Below are positions 7,353-15,862 of a stretch of 28,221 bases of DNA, piece by piece. Source of the stretch: CAYRMN01 sp964425575 (GTDB lineage Bacteria > Patescibacteriota > Patescibacteriia > 2-12-FULL-60-25); assembly GCA_964425575.1 (NCBI GenBank), contig CAYRMN010000018.1, positions 1-28,221 of the forward strand. The letters are read 5' to 3'. Both the position numbers and the translations under genes were made by a program. The notes under the pieces were generated by a model, which ran no database searches, was not told where the DNA came from, and saw only the letters and a list, made by a program, of their open reading frames with translations. How positions within the stretch are numbered: the stretch's first letter is position 1; each line of letters opens with the position of its first letter.

Positions 7353-8270
7353 ATGCTTGTTACTGCAAAAAAATTGTTGGTTCCAGCGCGTGCAAAAAAA
7401 TACGCGGTGCCGGCGTTTAATATCAATAACTTGGAAGTTTTGAAAGCGGTCATGTCCGCCGCAGAAAAGATGCGGTCACCGGTGATTCTCCAGACCTCAC
7501 AAGGTGCAATTGAGTATGCAGGGATTGAGTATCTGACGGCGATGATTCGCGTAGCGGCTTCTGGAAAGATTCCGGTGGTTATGCATCTTGATCACGGCAC
7601 AGAGATGTCATTCATAAAAAAGGCATTGGCTCATGGGTATACTTCTATCATGTTCGATGGATCAGCTTTGCCATATGCAAAGAATGTTTCACTGACAAAG
7701 CAGGTTATTCGGCTCGCGCATGTAAAAGGGGCTTCGGTTGAAGCAGAGATTGGAGCGCTACAAGGCATTGAAGATGATTTGGATGTAGAGGCAAAAGATG
7801 CGAGACTTACATCTCCGGAAGAAGCGGCTCGATTTTCCAAAGAAACAGGCTGTGATTCCTTGGCAGTGGCGATTGGAACCTCGCACGGTGCCTACAAATT
7901 TAAGCAAAAAACCCATTTGGATATTGAACGTTTAAAGCGTATTGCTGCATTGGTAAAGGTACCGATTGTGCTTCATGGCGCTTCAGGGGTGCGTGAGGAC
8001 GTGCAAAAAATAGCGGAACATCATGGCGCTAAACTTGGAGAAGCGAGAGGCGTGCTGGACCAAGATATTAAACTCGCGATCAAGCACGGTGTGGCCAAGG
8101 TAAATATCGATACCGATCTCCGTCTTGCCTTCACCGCCGGTATTCGTGAAGCGGTTGATACGCTCCCACACGTTATCGATCCGCGTAAACTCCTCGAACC
8201 TTCGTTTTATCTGATGCGTGAGGTGGCGATGCGGAAAATGAAGCTATTTGGGAGTGCGGGGAGAGTATAG
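7353..8270 (+). CDS. fba: Class II fructose-1,6-bisphosphate aldolase
   Basis: 305 residues. It cleaves fructose-1,6-bisphosphate (or a related ketose bisphosphate) to two triose phosphates using zinc. The N-terminus (MLVTAKKLL..YAVPAFNINNLE) is typical of the family. HLDHG (78-82) carries the catalytic Asp80 and zinc His81; VEAEIGALQG (129-138), AIGTSHGAYK (173-182, zinc His178), LHGASGV (207-213, His208) and VNIDTDLR (250-257) complete the active site. ATG 7353 is preferred over a GTG at 7320 because it gives the standard family N-terminus. The gene follows the PfkB gene after 42 bases. It ends one base before the stop codon of the minus-strand DUF2207 gene, so the two transcripts must converge or overlap. 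Confidence 0.93.
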   Translation: MLVTAKKLLVPARAKKYAVPAFNINNLEVLKAVMSAAEKMRSPVILQTSQGAIEYAGIEYLTAMIRVAASGKIPVVMHLDHGTEMSFIKKALAHGYTSIMFDGSALPYAKNVSLTKQVIRLAHVKGASVEAEIGALQGIEDDLDVEAKDARLTSPEEAARFSKETGCDSLAVAIGTSHGAYKFKQKTHLDIERLKRIAALVKVPIVLHGASGVREDVQKIAEHHGAKLGEARGVLDQDIKLAIKHGVAKVNIDTDLRLAFTAGIREAVDTLPHVIDPRKLLEPSFYLMREVAMRKMKLFGSAGRV

Positions 8271-8271
8271 C

Positions 8272-9957
8272 CTACCAACTCCCTCCACCCCCACCTCCGC
8301 CTCCGCCCCCCGACCCTCCGCCAGAAAATCCTGAACCCCCACTACCGGCAGAAGAGGGAGCGCTATAGCTTGATGCTGCGGCTTGGGAGTGAAAATTCTC
8401 GAGCGTTGAAACGAACATGAGTGAGTTGAAGGATGATCCCGTTGTTCCATCAAGCCACTCTGGCTGCGTGAGATTGATATGTTCAAATTGTTTTGCCCAC
8501 TCTTTTTCAACTCCAAGCGCAATTGCGTACGGAAGGAGTTCCTGAAATTGTTCCGGTGTTCGTTCTGGTGCATTATGAAACGCCAAGCGATCTTTTTCCG
8601 TAACCCGCAAGAACCACTCAAAACCTTTGATTTCAGCAAGTAGTGCAGTTCCTTTTTGTGTTCGTCGTGGCATGAACCATCCACCAACGGCGATAATAGC
8701 TCCACTCATGATCGCAACAATGGTTCCTAACGGAGAACGAGAAAAAAATGCGAGCAGTACCCAGCATATTATGGCGGCTATGGCGGTATACGTGCCGCGG
8801 ATCATACTCGGTCGAGCGACAAAAAGATCTAGAGCCTGAATGTGTTTCCAAAGCGCAGTTTTGATGGAAGCGACGTGCGTATAAAATTGTTGTTTTTGTA
8901 AATCTGCAATGGAAATTTCATTCGTCTGCGAGAACAGTCCATTAAGAAGGATCGTATCCGTTTCATGTAGATTATGAGCGGGTCGGGACGTGCGAATCAA
9001 CGTAAAGGTTTGTTTTTTCTGAAATATTCCTGTTTCTTCTCCATATTGAATATGGAGATACCCATCTTTGGCCAGCTTGATGATCATGGCTGTGAGACCG
9101 CGCGTGGGAAGGCCGCCTTCATCAACAATGGCTGATAGCTCCCCTGGATTAAGTCGCTCAGGGGGTTCGTAGATGGGGATGATCGTAGAAAGTTTTGGAT
9201 CGCGTCCGAGTTTCCACCAAAGGCCAAACATGATGAGCCCTATGAGAAGCGGAATGGCCAGAATACCGTTATCTCTTAGGATCATCGCGATCTGTTCAAG
9301 TCGTGATGGCGGGGTGAGAGCACTAAGTGAAAAGGCGATCGCTACCGTCAGGCCTTCTTCGGGTAAAAGCAGGCGAGTAGTGGAAATACGGGCGCCCCGC
9401 GCAACGATGTCGCAGCTGCGTTCTGTCGAGCCGAATGGGCCTACAAAACAGTCTGATTTCGTAATGGGAATTTCGCCAGCCGCTGAGTAATCAAAGGAAG
9501 CTGATTCAATTGGCACCTCCCATTCATTGCCAGTGACATTCCAGTAGAGTTCGCTGTGATCATCGAAAAAGTTGATGGCGCGATCCGTCTCATATTGTAT
9601 TGAAAATACATGTGATCCAGTGATCGTGGAGGCACTATCGCCTATTTTGAGAGTCGTCTTTCCTCCGGATTCGGATGCGGTCCATGCGACGGCATGCTCA
9701 TCCATAAATACCTGAATATGATTCAGATGCAACTTGAACGTCGCGCCCTGTCGTTCATAGGTGGTTGGAATAGTGCGGATGATGCCATGTCGCGGTGTAG
9801 GGCCAAAGTCATAGGTTATCCGTTCGACGATACGTAGGGTATGTGGTGCCTGAAGAACGGCAGATACCGAGAAATCATGGATGATTTCCTGGGCGGAAAC
9901 AGTAAAAGGTAGGGATAGTCCCAAGATGAAGCTGAAAAAGCAGAGGAGGCGTTTCAT
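8272..9957 (-). CDS. DUF2207-type predicted membrane protein with glycine-rich tail
   Basis: 561 residues. Signal peptide 1-22 (MKRLLCFF..TVSAQE). The large extracytoplasmic N-terminal domain (EIIHDFSVSAVLQ, RIVERITYDFG, HGIIRTIPTTY) is the hallmark of DUF2207 proteins. A transmembrane segment follows (NGILAIPLLIGLIMFGLWW, roughly 230-250), then a cytoplasmic domain and two further membrane helices near 385-430. The protein ends in a low-complexity SGGSGFSGGGSGG-type tail closing with GSW, also usual in this family. Function is not established; the family is widespread in bacteria. A minus-strand TGC-TACGCT at 9969-9977 lies 11 bases before the ATG and is a possible promoter. Its stop is one base from the aldolase stop. 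Confidence 0.88.
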   Translation of the reverse strand: MKRLLCFFSFILGLSLPFTVSAQEIIHDFSVSAVLQAPHTLRIVERITYDFGPTPRHGIIRTIPTTYERQGATFKLHLNHIQVFMDEHAVAWTASESGGKTTLKIGDSASTITGSHVFSIQYETDRAINFFDDHSELYWNVTGNEWEVPIESASFDYSAAGEIPITKSDCFVGPFGSTERSCDIVARGARISTTRLLLPEEGLTVAIAFSLSALTPPSRLEQIAMILRDNGILAIPLLIGLIMFGLWWKLGRDPKLSTIIPIYEPPERLNPGELSAIVDEGGLPTRGLTAMIIKLAKDGYLHIQYGEETGIFQKKQTFTLIRTSRPAHNLHETDTILLNGLFSQTNEISIADLQKQQFYTHVASIKTALWKHIQALDLFVARPSMIRGTYTAIAAIICWVLLAFFSRSPLGTIVAIMSGAIIAVGGWFMPRRTQKGTALLAEIKGFEWFLRVTEKDRLAFHNAPERTPEQFQELLPYAIALGVEKEWAKQFEHINLTQPEWLDGTTGSSFNSLMFVSTLENFHSQAAASSYSAPSSAGSGGSGFSGGGSGGGGGGGGGGSW

Positions 9958-9983
9958 AGGCCATGTATAGCGTAGCAGGTTCT

Positions 9984-10052
9984 GTCATTCCCTCGAAGGA
10001 GGGAGTCTTACCCCCTCCGATCAAAAAAGATTCCCGCCTGCGCGAGAATGAC
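9984..10052. repeat. Dispersed palindromic repeat with GTCATTC/GAATGAC ends
   Basis: Ends GTCATTC (9984-9990) and GAATGAC (10046-10052) are inverted. Inside are GGAGGG and CCCCCTCC blocks and the common TTCCCGCCTGCGCGAGAAT palindrome. It occupies most of the divergent gap between the DUF2207 and second PfkB genes. Part of the same motif (CGCGGGAATGAC) recurs inside the coding sequence at 25841-25852. Confidence 0.6.
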
Positions 10053-10079
10053 ACGAGAGACACGTGATGTAAAAAGCGC

Positions 10080-10085
10080 TACACT
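10080..10085 (+). promoter_or_regulatory. -10 element of the second PfkB gene
   Basis: TACACT (10080-10085) ends 6 bases before ATG 10092, so transcription would start at or next to that codon. This decides between two in-frame ATGs, because the one at 10086 directly abuts the hexamer. No clear -35. Confidence 0.45.
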
Positions 10086-10091
10086 ATGCCC

Positions 10092-11093
10092 ATGCCCTTA
10101 TCTGGTTCTCATCATCGTTCGCGGGTTCTCACGATCGGTGCAGCAGTCACTGATGTATTCGTGAAAAGCGAGCAGTTTGATTTACATAAAGACACAAAGG
10201 CTGCAGATGGACTTGATGTCTGTTTTGCATTAGGCGCGAAGATCGCTCTGGATGATGTGCTGATCGAAACTGGTGGTGGCGCAACCAATGCAGCTGTAAC
10301 ATTCTCTCGATTCGGTCTTCATACGAGTTGTGTTTCGCGCATCGGTCACGACTTGAACGGCCGCGATATTCTTGAGCGTTTGGTTCAAGAGGGTATTGAG
10401 ACAACCCCAATTCAATTTGATCCGAAAGAAAAAACCGGGTATTCGATCATTTTGCTCTCCGGTGCGGGGTATCGGTCTATTTTAACCTTTCGAGGAGCGG
10501 CTCGTTTTTTAGAAGCGAAACGGATTGATTGGAAGGCGATCCACCCAGATTGGGTGTATCTCACCTCTGTGGCTGGCAATCAGCTTTTTTTGAAGCAGAC
10601 CTTTGCTCAGATAACAAAGCGGAAGATTCATTGTGCTTGGAATCCGGGCAATGCCGAGCTACAATTGGGTTTACAAGCTCTTACGCCTTGGTTGATGCAG
10701 ACCGATATTCTTATTTTAAATCGTCAGGAGGCGGCTGAGCTGGCTGGCGTCGCTCCGCGTCATCTTGAGGCGATTCTTCATCGATTATCGACCTTTCCCC
10801 GTCAGGCGCTCATTGTGACAGATGGCGAACATGGCGCATATGTTCATGCGCGCGGTACGTTGTGGTATGCGCCAGCGCTAATGGGAAAACGCGTAAATAC
10901 GACGGGAGCGGGTGACGCCTTTGGGAGTGCTATTGTCGCCGCTACGATCGTCAGTGGAAATCTTGAAATTGGGTTACGCGCCGGTATGTTAAATTCTTTT
11001 GGAGTCATTACTCATATGGGTGCAAAAGCCGGAATTTTATCTCAATATCCCACAGAAAAAGACTTACAAAAGGTAGGCATACGAAAAATATAA
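10092..11093 (+). CDS. PfkB-family sugar kinase, second copy
   Basis: 333 residues. N-terminal signature ETGGGATNAAVTFSRFGL (59-76), ATP-site strand LIVTDGEHGAY (240-250) and catalytic motif TTGAGDAFGS (270-279) with D275. It resembles the kinase at 6318 in length and in having an insert after the first strand (LHKDTKAADGLDVCFALGAK), which suggests an old duplication with divergent substrate choice. Substrate unknown: candidates are fructose-6-phosphate, tagatose-6-phosphate, ribose or a nucleoside. It is transcribed alone; the next gene has its own -10 element. Confidence 0.9.
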   Translation: MPLSGSHHRSRVLTIGAAVTDVFVKSEQFDLHKDTKAADGLDVCFALGAKIALDDVLIETGGGATNAAVTFSRFGLHTSCVSRIGHDLNGRDILERLVQEGIETTPIQFDPKEKTGYSIILLSGAGYRSILTFRGAARFLEAKRIDWKAIHPDWVYLTSVAGNQLFLKQTFAQITKRKIHCAWNPGNAELQLGLQALTPWLMQTDILILNRQEAAELAGVAPRHLEAILHRLSTFPRQALIVTDGEHGAYVHARGTLWYAPALMGKRVNTTGAGDAFGSAIVAATIVSGNLEIGLRAGMLNSFGVITHMGAKAGILSQYPTEKDLQKVGIRKI

Positions 11094-11177
11094 GTAGATG
11101 TTCGTTTTAGAAGGATTCTTTATACACTCCCGAAAACAGGGGTAAGTTGGCAGTGGCATAGATGATGGGATACAGTC

Positions 11178-11183
11178 TATAAT
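11178..11183 (+). promoter_or_regulatory. -10 element of the secreted-protein gene
   Basis: A perfect TATAAT (11178-11183), 8 bases before ATG 11192; no recognisable -35 at the usual distance. Predicts a leaderless or nearly leaderless mRNA. Confidence 0.5.
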
Positions 11184-11191
11184 ACAAATCT

Positions 11192-12265
11192 ATGATCACT
11201 TCTTTTTTTCGGGTTGTTGCCGGTAGCTGTTTTATCATGTCCCTCATGGTTCCAGCCGTTTCATATGCAGCAACTCCGCAGCAGATTTTCAATTCCTCAT
11301 TTCTGTCTACATTTACCGACAAAGGGGCGTGGGCGATTAATGGAAATATAGAGGTACGTCTCCATAAAGGCCGCTCTCGCTCCGTTCCATCTTCGCCAGA
11401 TACGTTGTTAACATATCGTATCGTGAATCGTTTTTTGCCTCAAGGAGATACGCGGCGCGACATGGAAGGACGCCTGACAATGAGCGGTTCGGCGGTTACG
11501 GGTTCGACAATAACCATTTCCCCAATCGATGTTTTGGCTGAACCTCTATCGATTGAGTGGAAAACCATTGGAACATCGGCCTATATTCGTATCACAACCC
11601 AGCTTCCAAAAGACATTACTGACCTCGTGGGACCTGAAGTTGGACAGCTACTAGGCCAGTGGGTACGAATTGATGTTCCGGATGATGTATCACGCGCCCT
11701 ATTTCCTGCAGCAACTGCAGGAATCGCATCACCAAGCTTGTCTCTCAAGGGGAATCCGCTACGTGTTGTACGCTTGATAAAAAAAGAGGTTCGTAGCGAT
11801 GCGCATCAGATTGCGCGGTACCGTATCGAGGTGAATCCCGCTGTGTTATTAAAGCAAGAACAGAGCGAGCTTGCAGCGGCGAGACGTATTGGTTCCAGTC
11901 TGAGCTACAGAAATCAGATACGACAACGACAGGCAGCGTTTCGGCAGATCCTCAGAAGTTTTACCGTGATCGCGGTTGTTGATCAGACGGCTGGTCGTCT
12001 TGAACGCATGGAAATCGGTGGGACGGTTCGATTCACGCCTGCTCTCTGTCGTGCGCTTATGCAATCAAGTCATTCATGTACTGCGAATATGATCGATACG
12101 GCCAAGATTACGGGAGGGGTGAGCTTTATTCAGCAGCAGGCAGCAAAACCTATTGAATTGCCGCAGACTTCCATTGATTTGGTGAAGTTCATTAAAGACT
12201 TTTTGGCTCAGCAGTTGAGCCATCAAGAAGATGCAACTTCAAGCACCGATACGCAGCTTCAATAA
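11192..12265 (+). CDS. Secreted protein of unknown family
   Basis: 357 residues. Signal peptide 1-26 (hydrophobic run, then VSYAA-TPQQ). The mature part alternates beta-rich stretches (TYRIVNRFLP, GRLTMSGSAVTGSTITISP, SIEWKTIGTSAYIRITTQLP) with an Arg/Gln-rich helical stretch near 215-255. This resembles the curved-sheet lipoprotein fold of LppX/LolA-like proteins, but I cannot name the family and there is no lipobox Cys. The C-terminal half holds two Cys in CRALMQSSHSC (about 291-301). It stands alone between its own -10 element and a strong terminator shared with the convergent Ig-protein gene. Confidence 0.75.
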   Translation: MITSFFRVVAGSCFIMSLMVPAVSYAATPQQIFNSSFLSTFTDKGAWAINGNIEVRLHKGRSRSVPSSPDTLLTYRIVNRFLPQGDTRRDMEGRLTMSGSAVTGSTITISPIDVLAEPLSIEWKTIGTSAYIRITTQLPKDITDLVGPEVGQLLGQWVRIDVPDDVSRALFPAATAGIASPSLSLKGNPLRVVRLIKKEVRSDAHQIARYRIEVNPAVLLKQEQSELAAARRIGSSLSYRNQIRQRQAAFRQILRSFTVIAVVDQTAGRLERMEIGGTVRFTPALCRALMQSSHSCTANMIDTAKITGGVSFIQQQAAKPIELPQTSIDLVKFIKDFLAQQLSHQEDATSSTDTQLQ

Positions 12266-12302
12266 CATCGTTTCAGCTCGGATATTCCTTTTGAAGACAG
12301 TA

Positions 12303-12336
12303 ATCATAAAACCTGCTTGTGTGCAGGTTTTATGAT
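12303..12336. terminator. Bidirectional terminator between convergent genes
   Basis: Perfect 14-base stem ATCATAAAACCTGC / GCAGGTTTTATGAT with loop TTGTGT. The A/T-rich lower stem gives a run of T on both strands. It lies between the plus-strand secreted gene (ends 12265) and the minus-strand Ig gene (ends 12354). Confidence 0.8.
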
Positions 12337-12353
12337 CTCGTGTTGAGAGGTTG

Positions 12354-14123
12354 TTATGCGTTTATATCGGCTGCGGTGTATTCGTTACCGATGTTGTAAT
12401 CCCAGGTGTACCAGAGATCCGGTCCAACTGTGTAATTGGTAAAGAAGGCATCTGGGACAGTTTCAATTTTATTTGCCCAATCCGCTCCCCAAAACTGCTG
12501 AGCGAGATTATCTGAACTGATCCAACGAAGGATACCGCCTTTTGAGACCATGTAGTTTTTATTGATCGTGGCAAAGCGGATCATTTTTGCACCAGGGCGA
12601 TAGGTGACATTTTTTCCAAGCGCAATTGACGCAACGACATTCGCATTCCAGATTTGAATGTTGGAAAAATTTTCAAACCAGGTGAAGTAGGCCTGTGCAT
12701 TCGGAAACGCGTGGCGCTTACAATCACGGCCGTAATAGTAGACCGCACTATCTGCTTGCGTGTTTGGATCGCCATCATTTGGCAGTTTGAAGAGCGTTCC
12801 TGGCACATACGCGCAGGAAAGTCCGTTGACGGTAATGATTGGCTGTTGTGCAAGCAAAACTACATCAACCTTGATCATCAAGTTGGTCGTACCAGTTTGA
12901 AGTGGACGAAGGGTGAAATGCGCATTTCCGGATGAATTTGTATTGGCCATGGGCGGATCAATCACGAAGCCAATATTATTTGAAAGAATCTGAATTGGCT
13001 TGCCCGCGACGGTCTGACCTCCTTGACTGCGAGCATAGACATCCAAGCTAATCACCGATGTTCCATCGAGCGTGATGACACTTGGAGAAGCGAGAACAGA
13101 TGATTGATACATGGAAACCGTCTGATCATTTTGTGGAGATAGATACTGCAGGGTGGTTTGCCCAAAAATCACACCGTCAGCACTGGCGGTGAGATAGGCT
13201 GTTCCAATCGTGTAGGGTTGGATGGCATAGGTCGCTTTTCCTTGATTGTCAGTGACAAATTGCTGGGTTGTTGTTTGACCATTTAGCAAGGTTGAGACAC
13301 TTATTGTTTTGTTTGGAAGTGGATTGCCATTTGTATCGCGCACGACAGCCGTGATGTATACATAGTTCGTGCCGTTAGCGATGATGCTGGAAGGCGATGC
13401 ATCAAATGATGATTTTGCTCCAGACACATTCGATGAACCAAACTGCAGAACGACGGTATTCAGATCAACCCCGCCAGCTTTGGTCGTAATTGTTTGGGTA
13501 TCTGTGATTGCAGATGTGGCGGCAAATGTGGATTTGCCATTCGCATCCGTCGTCGTTTCAATCAAGGTAAGTCCGCCAGAAGACTGATATTTGATGAAAA
13601 ACGCAACTCCTTTGTTGGAAAGAGGATTGCCATATGCATCACGAATCGTGGCGGTGCCGATAATTTGATCAACCCCGTTGCTTGAAGCGACATTTTTTGT
13701 GACGGTGACCTGAGACTGTAACGCTGATACAGCCGGACCAGCATAAAAAAAGCTTACGTTCTGTGTTTGATTAATTAGTACATCGTCCGCCGTGGCTCGA
13801 ATCGTGGCGTTACCCACTTGAGAAGATTTGAGATTGAATTGCGCAAGACCTTGTGCATTCGAGAAAACCTCGAACGGTTGAGGAAAGATAGCGATTTGGG
13901 GGCTAGATAGCTGGACTTTTTTGCCAGGCAACGCAAAGCCGTTCGTGTCACGAACGTATACTGAGACAATGGTAGAAGCGTTATAGTTCGCTTCCACGCT
14001 TGAGCTGCTGACGAGGAGGCTAGATTGCAAAGCTGATACGTTTGAAGCCGCTAAAACTGAAGAGGCTGGCAGGAGAAGCCCCATCGCGGCAATAAAGCCG
14101 ATGAAGCGCATGGAAATGTTCAT
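12354..14123 (-). CDS. Secreted protein: four Big1/invasin-like Ig domains plus C-terminal shared domain
   Basis: 589 residues from ATG 14123. The signal peptide covers about the first 27 residues (MRFIGFIAAMGLLLPASSVLAAS). Four bacterial Ig-like (Big1/invasin type) domains of about 100 residues follow, each with the pattern 'V.D..GNPLP.K.V....' and 'T...GKATF.......G...I.A..DGV'. Residues 436-589 are the module shared with the genes at 278 and 1778, here at the C-terminus (VYYYGRDCKRHAFPN, YFTWFENFS, VTYRPG, GGILRWI, PDAFF). Likely a fibrous surface protein displaying the module at its tip or anchoring through it. The -10 TATCCT on the minus strand ends at 14134, so starts at 14129 or 14123 are both compatible with a leaderless mRNA. 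Confidence 0.86.
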   Translation of the reverse strand: MNISMRFIGFIAAMGLLLPASSVLAASNVSALQSSLLVSSSSVEANYNASTIVSVYVRDTNGFALPGKKVQLSSPQIAIFPQPFEVFSNAQGLAQFNLKSSQVGNATIRATADDVLINQTQNVSFFYAGPAVSALQSQVTVTKNVASSNGVDQIIGTATIRDAYGNPLSNKGVAFFIKYQSSGGLTLIETTTDANGKSTFAATSAITDTQTITTKAGGVDLNTVVLQFGSSNVSGAKSSFDASPSSIIANGTNYVYITAVVRDTNGNPLPNKTISVSTLLNGQTTTQQFVTDNQGKATYAIQPYTIGTAYLTASADGVIFGQTTLQYLSPQNDQTVSMYQSSVLASPSVITLDGTSVISLDVYARSQGGQTVAGKPIQILSNNIGFVIDPPMANTNSSGNAHFTLRPLQTGTTNLMIKVDVVLLAQQPIITVNGLSCAYVPGTLFKLPNDGDPNTQADSAVYYYGRDCKRHAFPNAQAYFTWFENFSNIQIWNANVVASIALGKNVTYRPGAKMIRFATINKNYMVSKGGILRWISSDNLAQQFWGADWANKIETVPDAFFTNYTVGPDLWYTWDYNIGNEYTAADINA

Positions 14124-14133
14124 ATGCATGGTT

Positions 14134-14162
14134 AGGATAAAGATTGATTGGTTATGGGCCAA
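14134..14162 (-). promoter_or_regulatory. Promoter of the Ig-domain protein gene
   Basis: On the minus strand: TTGGCC (14162-14157), 17-base spacer, TATCCT (14139-14134), then the ATG at 14129 or 14123. Same hexamer and spacing as the promoters at 6281 and 17484. Confidence 0.6.
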
Positions 14163-14334
14163 ACATAGCAATTTTTGACAAAATTGTCAAGTATTTTTGC
14201 TATTCCATAATTGTCTTTTTGTGAAAAAAAGATCTCAATATTCCTTCATGAAATATTTAAAAAATAGCTTAATCAAAGGTTTTTTTATCCTCTTAACCCT
14301 TATTGATACAGAGCAATCAAACACGAATCTCTGT

Positions 14335-15321
14335 TTAAACAGCTGGATTCAATGCCTTTTTCCCTTCCAGCACGGCAATGATGTTTTGAGCGGCAATCAT
14401 GCTCATATCCTCGCGTGCTTCAATGGTCGCGCTGGCAATATGAGGCGTGAGAATCACATTTGGGAACGATTTTAGTTCTAGGGTATCGGTAAGATCACAG
14501 TCGATAGCTGGCTCGCATTCAAACACGTCTAGACCAGCACCAGCGATGCGCTTGGTTTTAAGTGCTCGTAAAAGTGCTTTTTCATCTACCACTGAACCGC
14601 GCGCCGTATTGATCAGGAAGGCGGTTTTTTTCATGAGAGAAAATTCAGCTGTTGAAATGAGATGTCGCGTTGAAGGCAATAGAGGAACATGTAATGAAAT
14701 GAAATCTGATTGCTCCAAGAGTTTTTCGAGCGGAAGAGTTTTTGCGCCAACGCTTTTTTCAATTTCCGGATTACGATGGGTATTGGTATAGACGACGTTC
14801 ATGCCAAATCCATGGGCTGCGCGTTCTGCGAGCGCGCACCCAATGCGCCCCGCTCCCACAATCCCAAGAGTTTTTCCTGAGAGTTTTGAGCCAGTGAGCA
14901 GTGTCGGAGACCAGCCCGCGTATTTTTTTGCTTTGGCAAACGTGTCTGCTTCCGCAATGCGATGCGCGAGACCAATCATCAGTGCGAATGCATGTTCAGC
15001 AACAGACTCATTCACCTCTTCGCTTGGCGTGTTCGTGACAGCAATGCCTCTTTTTTTTGCTGCTTCGAGATCAATGTTATCGAAGCCTACGGCATAATTT
15101 GCAATGATTTTGAGTTGTGAACCAGCGGCATCCATAACATCTCCATCAATACGATCGGTGAGAAGGGGGAGAATAGCAGAGGCTCCTTTGACGTTCTGCA
15201 AGAGTGTTTTTCGAGGAATGATCTGGTCATCTGGATAGATAACAACGCGATAGCCTTTAGCTTTGAGGGCTTTGATGCCGGAATCGGCAAAACGTCGAGT
15301 GACGTAGATGAAGGGTTTCAT
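14335..15321 (-). CDS. D-2-hydroxyacid dehydrogenase (glyoxylate/hydroxypyruvate reductase-like)
   Basis: 328 residues, cytoplasmic NAD(P)H-dependent reductase of 2-oxo acids. The Rossmann motif is GIVGAGRIG (153-161) followed by VVYTNTHRN, whose basic end could favour NADPH. The catalytic triad of the family is intact: R241 in NTARGSVVDE, E270 in DVFECEP and H294 in LTPHIAS. The substrate-domain signature ANYAVGFDNID (74-84) fits glyoxylate reductase or a related enzyme, but the substrate (glyoxylate, hydroxypyruvate, pyruvate) is not decided by sequence. ATG 15321 gives the standard N-terminus (MKPFIYVTRR); longer readings upstream are not conserved. Its own extended -10 lies at 15336-15344. 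Confidence 0.92.
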   Translation of the reverse strand: MKPFIYVTRRFADSGIKALKAKGYRVVIYPDDQIIPRKTLLQNVKGASAILPLLTDRIDGDVMDAAGSQLKIIANYAVGFDNIDLEAAKKRGIAVTNTPSEEVNESVAEHAFALMIGLAHRIAEADTFAKAKKYAGWSPTLLTGSKLSGKTLGIVGAGRIGCALAERAAHGFGMNVVYTNTHRNPEIEKSVGAKTLPLEKLLEQSDFISLHVPLLPSTRHLISTAEFSLMKKTAFLINTARGSVVDEKALLRALKTKRIAGAGLDVFECEPAIDCDLTDTLELKSFPNVILTPHIASATIEAREDMSMIAAQNIIAVLEGKKALNPAV

Positions 15322-15610
15322 AGAAAGATGACAAGAGTATAGCAGGTTTGTATAGACGCTTTGATGAGTCTTCTTGAAATGAAAATGGCCCACGGCCGCG
15401 GAGAGCGCGGCGCGTGGGCGGGGGAGCGACGGACAGGCGTGGTCCACAGACAGGACCGTAGGGCGGTTCCCAGCGAGGTGCGTCAATGTCGGGACGACGG
15501 ATGGGGTGGATGATAGGCGGACGCGGTTGGAGCGGAGGCGGCGGCGTTGGTGGTTTGGGATTGGGTTGGAAAAGAGGAAGGGGCTTCTTCGGTGAACGAG
15601 CGTGGACCAT
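15257..15610 (-). CDS. Proline-rich small ORF with strong Shine-Dalgarno, uncertain 3' end
   Basis: 117 codons. The minus-strand ATG at 15610 is preceded by AGGAGG (15620-15615) four bases away and by a -10-like TATAGT at 15651-15646. The first ~75 residues are Pro/Arg-rich (PNPKPPTPPPP, RPPIIHPIRRPD) and use GC-rich, apparently selected codons. After a strong hairpin at 15388-15419 the codon choice changes, and the frame runs on into the promoter and first 65 bases of the dehydrogenase gene. The real product may therefore end near the hairpin, or the gene may have lost its stop. No known family; Pro/Arg composition suggests an extended, possibly RNA- or envelope-associated peptide. Confidence 0.4.
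   Translation of the reverse strand: MVHARSPKKPLPLFQPNPKPPTPPPPLQPRPPIIHPIRRPDIDAPRWEPPYGPVCGPRLSVAPPPTRRALRGRGPFSFQEDSSKRLYKPAILLSSFYETLHLRHSTFCRFRHQSPQS
15336..15344 (-). promoter_or_regulatory. Extended -10 promoter of the dehydrogenase gene
   Basis: Minus strand TGC-TATACT (15344-15336), 14 bases before ATG 15321. No clear -35. Confidence 0.5.
15388..15419 (-). terminator. GC-rich hairpin, possible terminator inside the proline-rich ORF
   Basis: GCCCACG and GCCGCG pair with CGCGGC and CGTGGGC (13 pairs, one bulged base, 5-base loop). On the minus strand it is followed by CATTTTCATTTC, an imperfect T-tract. If it terminates the small transcript that starts near 15640, the message has no in-frame stop before it. 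Confidence 0.45.
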
Positions 15611-15645
15611 AGTTCCTCCTAGGTTGTAGTTTTGGAACGCTGAGT

Positions 15646-15651
15646 ACTATA
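15646..15651 (-). promoter_or_regulatory. -10 element and leader of the proline-rich ORF
   Basis: Minus strand TATAGT (15651-15646). The short leader contains GTTCC pairing with GGAAC, which places AGGA of the Shine-Dalgarno in the loop. The rest of the gap 15652-15862 is AT-rich and shows no gene, RNA or repeat that I can recognise. Confidence 0.35.
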
Positions 15652-15862
15652 ACGTATTTTTAAAATTACGCTAGAAGCGGTTCTGATGATAGAAGGATTG
15701 ATCCTGATTTTTAGCAAAAACACCCGTGTTATTAAATCGGTGCATCTAAGGTGACCTCAAATCCATTTGAAATCTTTACAACCGTTTTCATCGATGAATT
15801 TTGAACAGCTCTTGGTTTTTATCTTTGCTTCGGTTATTTTTTTCATCATAACATAATAGATG

